Shown here: positions 12,908 to 20,579 of the stretch, piece after piece
Position numbering within the stretch: the first letter of the stretch is position 1
How the letters are laid out: each line of letters opens with the position of its first letter
NCBI GenBank assembly: GCA_051650305.1
Contig: JBOFIT010000020.1
Span: 1 to 27,569 of the forward strand
DNA: 27,569 bases
Origin: JBOFDK01 sp051650305
GTDB lineage: Bacteria > Bacillota > Clostridia > Lachnospirales > Cellulosilyticaceae
Direction of reading: 5' to 3'
Notes under the pieces: generated by a model
What the model was told of the DNA's origin: nothing
Seen by the model: only the letters and a program-made list of their open reading frames with translations
Database searches by the model: none
Program-made: the position numbers and the translations under genes

Positions 12908-15289
12908 CTATAGCCCAAAATAGTTCTGTGCAATACGCACTGTCTCCATCGCATCTTTAGCATAAAAATCTGCACCTACATATGTTGCCAAATCTGGGGT
13001 TAGCACCGCACCACCTACAATGACTTGACACTGTGGATGCGCTTCTTTGAGACATACGATCGTTTCTTTCATACTCTTCACAGTAGTCGTCATCAGTGCG
13101 CTTAAGCCCACCATCTGCGCTTCGTACTTTGTCACTGCCTCTACCACTGCTTCTGGTGCTACGTCTTTTCCTAAGTCTACCATACTGAACCCATAGTTTT
13201 CCATGATGACTTTGACGATATTTTTACCGATGTCGTGGATATCCCCCTGTACAGTGGCAATCACCACTTTAGGCCCACTTACGACATCTTGCCCTTTTGT
13301 GCTGAGGACTTCTTTGATTACTTCGAAAGCTCCTTTAGCAGCCTCTGCAGATTGGATTAACTGAGGCAGGAAAAGGGTTTGCTTTTCATACCCATCCCCC
13401 ACATGATTAAGTGCTGGAACGACTTCTTCTTCTATAATTTCCAAAGGTGTTCTTGATTGCAGTGCTTCTTTTGCACAATGATAAGCCTCATCGCGTAAGC
13501 CTTTGATGATAGCTTCTCTTACTGTCATATCTGATTTTTCTGTGGAACTTACGCTCGGACTCGCTTGTCCGTTTAGTTGACCATGTCTTTCAATATATGT
13601 TTTCGAAGTCTTATCTATGCCTGCAATGACACGGTAAGCATCTACTGCATCCATCATGTCTTTACTATTGGTATTCATGATAGGGGCATCTAATCCTTGT
13701 AGCAGTGCCATCGTAAGCATCGTCTTATTAAGCAGTGGGCGATTTGGTAGCCCAAAGGATACATTACTTACCCCAAGGACTGTTTTCACGCCTAAAGTTT
13801 CCTTTACAAGCTTTACAGCTTTTAAAGTCTCCATCACCAAGTCTTGCTGTGCTGATGCAGTTAACACAAGGCAGTCTATCAAGACATCTTCTTTTTTGAT
13901 GCCATACTTCATGGCTTCATTTACGATACGTGTGGCAACTTCTAGTCGCTCTTCTGCCGTTTCTGGAATGCCCCCATCGTTAAGGGTTAATCCTAATACT
14001 GCTGCACCGTATTTTTTAGCAATTGGTAAGATAGCGTCTAGACTCGACTGCTTACCATTCACTGAATTGATAAGTGGCTTACCATTGTATATACGGACTG
14101 CTGCTTCGATGGCATCTACATTGGATGAATCAATCTGAAGCGGTAATTCTACAACGCTTTGTATAGCCTGCACAGCCTCTGTCAGTCTTTCCACCTCATC
14201 AATGTCTGGTAGACCCATATTGACATCTAGTATGTGTGCGCCTTCTTCTTTTTGGGCGATGGCTTCTTTTAATACAAAGTCCATATCCCCTCTTTTTAAG
14301 GCTTCCTTTAAAAGTTTTTTTCCTGTTGGATTAAGTCTTTCGCCTATCAGTGTCACATCGTCAAAAGTCACTGCATGCGTCGCAGAACAAACGCCTCTTA
14401 GTGGCTTTACTTCTGGTCTCGTATAAGTTAATAGGTCTACTTTCGCCTTTACTTTTTCAATATAAGTAGCTGTCGTTCCACAGCATCCACCAAGTACACT
14501 TACACCACACTTTGCGAAGTGTTCCATATAGCCTGCAAACTCATCTGAGGTAATGTTAAAGGTCGTTTTCCCATCTACAAGTGTAGGTAAGCCCGCATTG
14601 GGTTGGATAAGCACTGGTACAGATGCAAGGGTCATAAGTTCTTCTACTACTGGCACAAGTTCTTTAGGTCCCAGTGAGCAGTTAATCCCGAGCATCGTTA
14701 CACCAAGTCCTTCTAATGTAAGTACCATTGTTTGTAAGCTTGCACCAAAGAAAGTACGTCCATTCATTTCAAAACTCATGGTACAAAAAATAGGTAGGCT
14801 GGTATTTTCTTTTGCTGCTAGAATCCCTGCCTTTAATTCATATAAGTCTGTAAAAGTCTCAAAAAGAACGGCTTCGCAACCTGCCTTCTCACCTGCTACG
14901 ACTTGTTCTTTAAATACCTCATAAGCTTCCTCGAAGCTCACATCACCTAATGGCTTCAGCATCTTTCCAGTAGGACCGATGTCTAATACCACCATTCCTT
15001 TACCAGCCTTTTCTTTTGCTGCTTTCGCAATGCTGATGGCTTGTGTGATGACTTCGCTCACTGTATAGTCTGTCTCTTCCATCTTATAGCGGTTGGCTCC
15101 AAATGTATTGGTCGTTATAAAGTCTGCCCCAGCTTCTAGATATGCTTCATGCACCCCTTGAATAAGTGCCTCATGGCTAAAGTTAAAAAGCTCTGGTATA
15201 TCGCCTAATTGAAGGCCACTATTTTGTAATACAGTACCCATTGCACCATCAAAATATAAAAATCTTTCTCCTAATCCTTTAATGCCCAC
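12908..15289 (-). CDS. metH: Cobalamin-dependent methionine synthase lacking the activation domain
   Basis: About 793 residues. It moves the methyl group from methyltetrahydrofolate through methylcobalamin to homocysteine. Modules: homocysteine S-methyltransferase barrel (about 1-290; FDGAMGT start, zinc cysteines in GINCSLGP and GGCCGTT), methyltetrahydrofolate-binding barrel (about 310-575; LIGERLNPTGKK, DVNMGLPD), cobalamin cap and domain (about 580-793; DIHDIGKN supplies the cobalt-ligating His in D-x-H-x-x-G). The C-terminal reactivation domain of E. coli MetH is absent and supplied by the gene just upstream. Start is uncertain: GTG 15289 has AGAGGTG at ideal spacing, while ATG 15295 and GTG 15298 overlap that site. 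The upstream reading frame overlaps it slightly. Confidence 0.95.
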   Translation of the reverse strand: MGIKGLGERFLYFDGAMGTVLQNSGLQLGDIPELFNFSHEALIQGVHEAYLEAGADFITTNTFGANRYKMEETDYTVSEVITQAISIAKAAKEKAGKGMVVLDIGPTGKMLKPLGDVSFEEAYEVFKEQVVAGEKAGCEAVLFETFTDLYELKAGILAAKENTSLPIFCTMSFEMNGRTFFGASLQTMVLTLEGLGVTMLGINCSLGPKELVPVVEELMTLASVPVLIQPNAGLPTLVDGKTTFNITSDEFAGYMEHFAKCGVSVLGGCCGTTATYIEKVKAKVDLLTYTRPEVKPLRGVCSATHAVTFDDVTLIGERLNPTGKKLLKEALKRGDMDFVLKEAIAQKEEGAHILDVNMGLPDIDEVERLTEAVQAIQSVVELPLQIDSSNVDAIEAAVRIYNGKPLINSVNGKQSSLDAILPIAKKYGAAVLGLTLNDGGIPETAEERLEVATRIVNEAMKYGIKKEDVLIDCLVLTASAQQDLVMETLKAVKLVKETLGVKTVLGVSNVSFGLPNRPLLNKTMLTMALLQGLDAPIMNTNSKDMMDAVDAYRVIAGIDKTSKTYIERHGQLNGQASPSVSSTEKSDMTVREAIIKGLRDEAYHCAKEALQSRTPLEIIEEEVVPALNHVGDGYEKQTLFLPQLIQSAEAAKGAFEVIKEVLSTKGQDVVSGPKVVIATVQGDIHDIGKNIVKVIMENYGFSMVDLGKDVAPEAVVEAVTKYEAQMVGLSALMTTTVKSMKETIVCLKEAHPQCQVIVGGAVLTPDLATYVGADFYAKDAMETVRIAQNYFGL

Positions 15290-15950
15290 ATACATCACCT
15301 CTTTTTCGATACGCGCAGTGCCCTCGCATCATGCACGTTTTACATGTCTTTTGTCTATTTTCTTTTTTACTTGAAATACCTATAAGTGCTGTTACCGACT
15401 TCATAGGTAGTAGCATTCCTGATTTACTAAGGGTTAAACCGATGCGTTTCTGTGCTTGTAGCACCGCAAGTATCTGGTCTTGTAAGCCTATCGGTACATC
15501 ACCATATCCTGGACTAAAGCGCATGGTCATATACTTGCCTTCTTCTATCTGCTGGACCATTTCTTGCTCGACTTGGTCACATACTTGCTCAATCATCACA
15601 TTGGCACACGCATTTAAAAAGAGTGCATCACCCATATGCTTCGCCTGTGCTTCTTGTATGTATTTGTCAGCTTCTATGCCTAAAGTCGTCGCTAATACAT
15701 AACATGTATCTACATTTTCGAAAAGCTTCCATAAGTCCTTGCTCGTCGTCTGTAATCTTGTATTTTCAAAGAAAATGGTCTCGTCAGCTTTTTGAAGATT
15801 AAAAAGTGCATACGTATAGCGTGACTTTGCTACCTTTTCCAACTGCTCATAATACACTTTAATACGCTGTTTCATCGCATCATCTGCCTCTTCATAAGGC
15901 ATCTGCACATAACGCAAGACTTCTCGTATGACTAAGTCTTCCTGTATCAT
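15279..15950 (-). CDS. Stand-alone methionine synthase reactivation (AdoMet-binding) protein
   Basis: About 223 residues. The core FSPGYGDVPIGLQDQILAVL followed by GLTLSKSGMLLPMKSVTALIGIS is the diagnostic motif of the MetH activation domain (pfam02965), which binds S-adenosylmethionine and re-methylates oxidised cob(II)alamin. It is thus the missing module of the next gene. After the domain a short tail carries four cysteines (C-x2-C-x5-C-x8-C) that could bind metal or an Fe-S cluster. ATG 15950 lies one base after the metF stop, with AGAGGAG inside the metF end; a longer in-frame start inside metF is unlikely. Its end overlaps the metH start. Confidence 0.92.
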   Translation of the reverse strand: MIQEDLVIREVLRYVQMPYEEADDAMKQRIKVYYEQLEKVAKSRYTYALFNLQKADETIFFENTRLQTTSKDLWKLFENVDTCYVLATTLGIEADKYIQEAQAKHMGDALFLNACANVMIEQVCDQVEQEMVQQIEEGKYMTMRFSPGYGDVPIGLQDQILAVLQAQKRIGLTLSKSGMLLPMKSVTALIGISSKKENRQKTCKTCMMRGHCAYRKRGDVCGH

Positions 15951-15951
15951 C

Positions 15952-16812
15952 CTACTTTGCTCCTCTTTGCCAAGACACTGCATAAGCAATTGTCCCTATA
16001 TTCTCCATAATCTTCTTTGCGATATCCGCTTGATTCATTGTATAAAGGTGAATACCATCCACCCCATGTGCAAGCAAGTCGATAATCTGCATTGTCGCAT
16101 AAGCAATGCCTGCTTCTCTTAATGCTTGTGCGTTATGTCCATAAGCCTTCACCAACTGCTGAATTTCCTTTGGAATAGTGGCACCGCAAAGGGTTACCAT
16201 ACGTTCAAGTTGCTTTGCTGAAGTAATCGGCATAATGCCTGCTACGATAGGCACCTCTACGCCATGGGCTCTCGCTTTTTGTTCCCACTCATAAAACACC
16301 TGATTATCAAAAAAGAGTTGGCTCACAAGCATCTCTGTGCCTTGGTCCACTTTATGTTTAAGATTGATTAAGTCTTCCTCTAAGCTATATGCCTCTAGAT
16401 GCTTCTCTGGATAACACGCGCCTACAACTTCAAAACCGCCTCTAGCTTTTATGTATGTAACAAGATCTGATGCATATTTAAAATCCCCTAATGCATCTTC
16501 ATTCGGTAAGTCACCTCTAAGTGCTAGTATACGTGAAACACCAGCTGCTTCAAACTTATCTAGAATCTCATCTATAGATGCTTTGGTCGCACCTACACAC
16601 GTAAGATGTGCTACCGGTTCAATGTCATACTTGTTTTTTAATAAAGAAGCAATCTCCAAGGTATTTTGTTGATTACTTCCTCCTGCCCCATAAGTCACAC
16701 TGATATAATCTGGTCTAAGCGGTGCCAAAGCATCGATGGTGCTATAAATACTTTCTATATTGCTGCTCCCTTTCGGCGGGAAAATTTCAAAAGATATCGT
16801 TGGTTTTTTCAT
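15952..16812 (-). CDS. metF: 5,10-methylenetetrahydrofolate reductase
   Basis: 286 residues, single TIM-barrel of the bacterial MTHFR size. It reduces methylene-THF to methyl-THF, the methyl donor of MetH. SFEIFPPKG near the N-terminus holds the catalytic Glu (E9). YISVTYGAGGS, VAHLTCVGA, ILALRGDLP (FAD/folate site), MLVSQLFFDN and PIVAGIMPI are all present. It comes 2 bp after the glycosylase gene with AAAGGGG upstream, and is followed by the reactivator and MetH, so the three genes make a complete methyl-THF to methionine unit. I see no SAM or cobalamin riboswitch ahead of this gene or of the operon. Confidence 0.96.
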   Translation of the reverse strand: MKKPTISFEIFPPKGSSNIESIYSTIDALAPLRPDYISVTYGAGGSNQQNTLEIASLLKNKYDIEPVAHLTCVGATKASIDEILDKFEAAGVSRILALRGDLPNEDALGDFKYASDLVTYIKARGGFEVVGACYPEKHLEAYSLEEDLINLKHKVDQGTEMLVSQLFFDNQVFYEWEQKARAHGVEVPIVAGIMPITSAKQLERMVTLCGATIPKEIQQLVKAYGHNAQALREAGIAYATMQIIDLLAHGVDGIHLYTMNQADIAKKIMENIGTIAYAVSWQRGAK

Positions 16813-16814
16813 AG

Positions 16815-17429
16815 TTAGTCCCCTTTCTTAAGTACTGATACGTACTTATTGTCCTCGATATAAAAGCGCCATAATCGGTCCCTATACTCCTCAGCATAGT
16901 CGATATTGATACGCTTGTCTTCAATGATACGAAAGCCCTTTTCCCCTTCGGTAATATATAAAGGCCCTTCATTTGTTACCATGATGCCATTAAGTGTCTT
17001 ATCTATATTCAGTGCTATACAAAGCTTTCCTGGTCCATTGGTAAGGTCCTGCACTTTACTAGACTTAATCTTGCGATAGTTTTTACACAAAACCATTGCA
17101 TCTTCATTTAGAGGTTCTACTGCACGTATAAGGACACAATGAGGTATCCCCTTCTGGTTTGCACCTATATTTAGACAATGGTACATCCCATAGATGAGAT
17201 ATACATAGGTCATGCCACCACTTTCAAACAAAGGTGCTGTACGTGGTGTCACCTTTCCTCCATACGTATGTGCTCCCTTATCTTCTGGCCCTAAGTATGC
17301 TTCTGTTTCCACAATTTTAAAAGCGCCCACAAGCCCATCTACCTCGCGTACCATTACCTTGCCAAGTAAATCCTTGGCCACTTCTAGTCCATCTCTTAAA
17401 TAAAACGCCTGTGGTAAAATAGCTTTCAT
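16815..17429 (-). CDS. 3-methyladenine DNA glycosylase (AAG/Mpg family)
   Basis: 204 residues, typical length. It excises alkylated and deaminated purines (3-methyladenine, hypoxanthine) from DNA by base excision repair. The active-site segment VETEAYLGPEDKGAH aligns with the human enzyme: E43 matches the catalytic E125, Y45 the intercalating-pocket Y127 and H54 H136. YVYLIYGMYHCLNI and VLIRAVEPL complete the family pattern. ATG 17429 has AGGAG 9 nt upstream and lies just past the stop of the YihY gene. An extended frame to 17489 runs back into that gene and is not needed. Confidence 0.95.
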   Translation of the reverse strand: MKAILPQAFYLRDGLEVAKDLLGKVMVREVDGLVGAFKIVETEAYLGPEDKGAHTYGGKVTPRTAPLFESGGMTYVYLIYGMYHCLNIGANQKGIPHCVLIRAVEPLNEDAMVLCKNYRKIKSSKVQDLTNGPGKLCIALNIDKTLNGIMVTNEGPLYITEGEKGFRIIEDKRINIDYAEEYRDRLWRFYIEDNKYVSVLKKGD

Positions 17430-17440
17430 CTTGTATACTC

Positions 17441-18295
17441 CTATCTCATTCGCTGACTTCTCTTTCGTATGGAATGAATATCTTGGCAAAGTGCATTAAT
17501 CTCTGCTCCAAGCAAGATCACCATGCCACTTGTATAAAGCCATATAAGCAGCACGAAGATGCCTCCTATACTTCCATACATCTGATTGTACTTACTGAAT
17601 TTATCTACATATATAGAAAACAACATAGAGAATCCATACCAACCCAAGCAAGCAAAAAGTGTGCCTGGCCATACATTGTTTGACTTGCGATGCTTACGTG
17701 GTACCACACGATAAATCATGTAAAGCCCCGTCAATAACACCAATAGCGAAATACTAAATCTAAATAAGTCCCATATAAATTTATACAGTGTGTTATTCTT
17801 CACCAGTAGATTCAGTAGATACTCACCGATATTATTACCAAACACCAGTAGGACAATCATTCCTACTAATAAAACGAGTAGGATAAAAGTATACCCGATA
17901 GAAATAAGCTTCTTAATCCAAAAAGGCCTGGTATCTGTGGCACTATACGCTTTATGAATCCCTTTGATGACTACATTTACTGCTGCTGATGCCGACCATA
18001 TAGATATAATCGCTCCAAAAGACAGTAACGTAGCACTTCTATACTGAATAAGCTGGTCCAAGGTTTGTTCAATAAGTGGCATAATAGAAGTCGGCACCAC
18101 ATTATTTAAATAATCCATAAACTCGCTTTCAGCAATACTTGTATAGGATAATAGTGTTATAAGCATAATGAGAAAAGGGAAAAAAGCCAATATCCAGTAA
18201 TATGTCATCTGAGCACTTCTAGCCCCTATATCATGACCTATGAATCTATTTTTTAATTTCATTCCAAAATCATATAGCATTTTTATTTGGTTCAA
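17441..18295 (-). CDS. YihY/UPF0761 (BrkB) family inner-membrane protein
   Basis: 284 residues with about six membrane helices (near 30-52, 92-112, 136-160, 180-202, 212-236, 245-268). SAQMTYYWILAFFPFLIMLIT (shown to 20 residues), LSFGAIISIWSAS, GLYMIYRVVPRKHR and GTLFACLGWYGFS are the YihY/BrkB family marks. Function is not settled; the name 'ribonuclease BN' for this family is an old misassignment. The start is TTG at 18295 with AGGAG 6 nt upstream. ATG five codons later is possible. It is the first gene of the minus-strand run to metH. Confidence 0.88.
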   Translation of the reverse strand: MNQIKMLYDFGMKLKNRFIGHDIGARSAQMTYYWILAFFPFLIMLITLLSYTSIAESEFMDYLNNVVPTSIMPLIEQTLDQLIQYRSATLLSFGAIISIWSASAAVNVVIKGIHKAYSATDTRPFWIKKLISIGYTFILLVLLVGMIVLLVFGNNIGEYLLNLLVKNNTLYKFIWDLFRFSISLLVLLTGLYMIYRVVPRKHRKSNNVWPGTLFACLGWYGFSMLFSIYVDKFSKYNQMYGSIGGIFVLLIWLYTSGMVILLGAEINALCQDIHSIRKRSQRMR

Positions 18296-18437
18296 TTTTC
18301 TCTCTCCTGTCTGTTGCCCCGTGACACTATTTCTCTATCAGTATATCTTTTTTAGTTAGAAGTATACCTATAAATAAATATTTGTTCTTAATATATCATA
18401 GTCTATTGTTATATGTAAAATAAGATTTTATTCAAAT

Positions 18438-18470
18438 AAAAAAGATGCTGACAAAATCAGCATCTTTTTT
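18438..18470. terminator. Bidirectional-looking terminator downstream of the membrane-anchored protein gene
   Basis: A perfect 14-bp stem (A6GATGCTGA / TCAGCATCT6) with a 5-nt loop, flanked by A and T runs. It lies immediately after the minus-strand stop at 18472. Confidence 0.92.
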
Positions 18471-18471
18471 A

Positions 18472-18924
18472 TTACTTATTATTTTGTATACTTTTCGCTT
18501 TACGCTTCATTTTTTCCATGAAACCAACTTTTTTAGTTTCTGGTAATTTACCTGAAAGAACATTTACAAGCATAATTCCCGCAAGTTCAGCTCTGATCTG
18601 CTTCTTAACTGGAATTGAGTTGTATACAGATTCATCACATAATAATGTTTGAATTTGAGGACCTACTTTTACAATGACAACAGGCATTTTTCTTTTTCTT
18701 TGCATTTTTGGTATTTGATCTTTTACTTGCTTTGGTAACTTCAGATTATTAATTGTATCCTTCTTCTTATCTATAACAAATAATTGTACTGCTTGCTTGT
18801 GTTGATTGATAAGCTGTTGTTGCTCATCGTATTTTTTCTGTAACTTCTTGCCCCAAAAGAATAGACCAACAGCAAGTGCCGCAATAAACACCGCTACCAG
18901 TGTCCAGATCATCCATGTATCCAT
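18472..18924 (-). CDS. Membrane-anchored protein of unknown function, conserved in Lachnospiraceae-like genomes
   Basis: 150 residues. There is one N-terminal membrane helix (about 5-25, WTLVAVFIAALAVGLFFWG), then a Lys/Gln-rich linker, a compact mixed domain (about 46-130) and a basic tail. The core LFVIDKKK, KMPVVIVKVGPQIQTLLCDE and IPVKKQIRAELAGI resembles a small conserved family I associate with Lachnospiraceae that has no assigned role. No signal cleavage site is evident, and the topology is probably N-out/C-in. GAGGAGG precedes ATG 18924, and a good promoter lies at 18960-18988. It is a single-gene transcript. Confidence 0.75.
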   Translation of the reverse strand: MDTWMIWTLVAVFIAALAVGLFFWGKKLQKKYDEQQQLINQHKQAVQLFVIDKKKDTINNLKLPKQVKDQIPKMQRKRKMPVVIVKVGPQIQTLLCDESVYNSIPVKKQIRAELAGIMLVNVLSGKLPETKKVGFMEKMKRKAKSIQNNK

Positions 18925-18959
18925 TTTGGTTCCTCCTCGTCCTGATTAATATCTTTTTC

Positions 18960-18988
18960 AGTATAGCATACAAGCTCATAGATAACAA
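18960..18988 (-). promoter_or_regulatory. Promoter of the membrane-anchored protein gene
   Basis: Minus strand: TTGTTA -35 (18983-18988), 17-bp spacer, TATACT -10 (18960-18965), about 35 bp before the start codon. Confidence 0.65.
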
Positions 18989-19079
18989 TACATCCCATAC
19001 CCTACAATTTGCAAAAAACACTCATAGTCTTTGTCTTTCTAACCTATACTAAATTAAAACCATCTATATAGGGGTGTCT

Positions 19080-20525
19080 ATGCTTACTTACTTTTTGAAC
19101 TTATCTTTCATCTTAAATATACTCTTAACGGTTTATGTGCTTTTTGCTGAGCGTAAGCACTATGCTTCCACATGGGCTTGGATTCTCATCATTACTTTCG
19201 TTCCTATTATAGGATTTATAGCCTACCTTTTTCTAGGCCATGATATGAAAAAAAGAAAAACTTTCGTCAAAAAAGAAGAGGAAGATCGTTACATGCATCT
19301 ACTCCATAAGCAAATGCTTCATGTCGAGTGCAATCCCTGTCTCGAAGAACATTGCCCTACGATTTGCTGCCAAGACGTCTTAAAACTTCATCTGATTGGT
19401 CATGAAATTCTTCTTTCTAAATCAAACCACGTTTCTTTTTTTGCAGATGGACACGAAAAATTCCAAGACCTCTTTCAAACCATTCGCCTTGCTAAAAAAT
19501 ACGTTCATTTAGAATACTATATTATCCATGACGATTACTTAGGTAAGCTCTTCCAAGAACTTTTGATTCAGAAAGCCATGGAAGGCGTGGATGTGATGCT
19601 TCTTTATGATGGCATGGGTTGCCACAAGACACCACCTAGTTACTTTAAGAAGCTTCAGCAAGCTGGCGTCCATGTAGCTTGTTTCTTCCCTTCGCCTTTT
19701 CCTTATATCACCCTTCGTCTCAACTACCGTAATCACCGAAAGCTTTGTATCATTGATGGTCATACCGCTTACTTAGGCGGTTTTAATGTAGGGGATGAAT
19801 ATCTAGGCAAAAATAAGAAAATGGGATACTGGCGTGATACACACCTCAAAATCATCGGAGATGGGGCTGGCCTTGCCGACTTACAGTTCATCCTAGACTG
19901 GCGTTTTGCAACTCATGAGACCTTACCTCTTCAGCACTACCTGCATACCGCGCCTTCTATCTTAGAAAATGCCACTGGTGTTCCACTTCAACTCGTCGCA
20001 AGTGGTCCAGACTCTAAATACAGTGCTATCCTACACGGCTATATCAAAATGATTAATGAAGCCAAGCATACGATTTATATCCAGACACCTTACTTCATTC
20101 CCGATGATGCTTTGCTGACTGCTTTAAAACTTGCGGCATTATCTGGCGTAGCTGTCCATATCATGATTCCAAATAAGCCTGATCATATGTTTGTCTACTG
20201 GGCGACTTACTCTTACATTGGCGAAGCCTTAGCTGCTGGTGCTAAGTGCTATACGTATGAAAAAGGTTTCCTTCACGCAAAGACTATCGTTATCGATGAT
20301 GAGATTGCCTCTGTGGGCACCTCGAATTTTGATATACGTAGCTTCCGTCTTAATTTTGAAATGAATGCTTTTATCTATGATGCACGTGCTGCAAATGCTC
20401 TTTCCGAGCTTTTCCTTAAAGACTTGACGTTCTGTAAAGAAATTACACCTGAAGTTTATCAAAGTCGCTCGCTCCTTATTAAATTCAAAGAACCTATCGC
20501 TAGGCTTCTATCACCTATTTTATAG
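19080..20525 (+). CDS. cls: Cardiolipin synthase
   Basis: 481 residues, phospholipase D superfamily. It joins two phosphatidylglycerols into cardiolipin and glycerol at the membrane. Two N-terminal membrane helices (about 4-23 and 33-52) are followed by two PLD domains, each with an intact HKD motif: H219/K221/D226 (NHRKLCIIDG) and H399/K401/D406 (HAKTIVIDDE), each with its following G-G/G-T-S-N segment. Between the helices and the first PLD domain is an unusual cluster of five cysteines (C84, C87, C92, C96, C97). ATG 19080 has AGGGG at 5-nt spacing. The GTG at 19074 is part of that site. A TATACT -10-like box lies at 19045-19050 without a clear -35. Confidence 0.95.
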   Translation: MLTYFLNLSFILNILLTVYVLFAERKHYASTWAWILIITFVPIIGFIAYLFLGHDMKKRKTFVKKEEEDRYMHLLHKQMLHVECNPCLEEHCPTICCQDVLKLHLIGHEILLSKSNHVSFFADGHEKFQDLFQTIRLAKKYVHLEYYIIHDDYLGKLFQELLIQKAMEGVDVMLLYDGMGCHKTPPSYFKKLQQAGVHVACFFPSPFPYITLRLNYRNHRKLCIIDGHTAYLGGFNVGDEYLGKNKKMGYWRDTHLKIIGDGAGLADLQFILDWRFATHETLPLQHYLHTAPSILENATGVPLQLVASGPDSKYSAILHGYIKMINEAKHTIYIQTPYFIPDDALLTALKLAALSGVAVHIMIPNKPDHMFVYWATYSYIGEALAAGAKCYTYEKGFLHAKTIVIDDEIASVGTSNFDIRSFRLNFEMNAFIYDARAANALSELFLKDLTFCKEITPEVYQSRSLLIKFKEPIARLLSPIL

Positions 20526-20532
20526 GTTGAAC

Positions 20533-20579
20533 AACAAAGAAGTGACTTCATACATTATATATGAAGTCACTTCTTTGTT
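20533..20579. terminator. Shared bidirectional terminator of cls and the DUF342 gene
   Basis: A perfect 20-bp stem (20533-20552 with 20560-20579) with a 7-nt loop between two converging genes. It ends in TTCTTTGTT on one side and the mirror on the other. The right arm covers two bases of the minus-strand stop codon. Confidence 0.9.

Noticed and set aside
18296..18437. Possible SAM or cobalamin riboswitch ahead of the yihY-metF-metH run
   Set aside because: The leader is only about 140 bp, AT-rich, and shows neither the conserved S-box core nor a cobalamin box.
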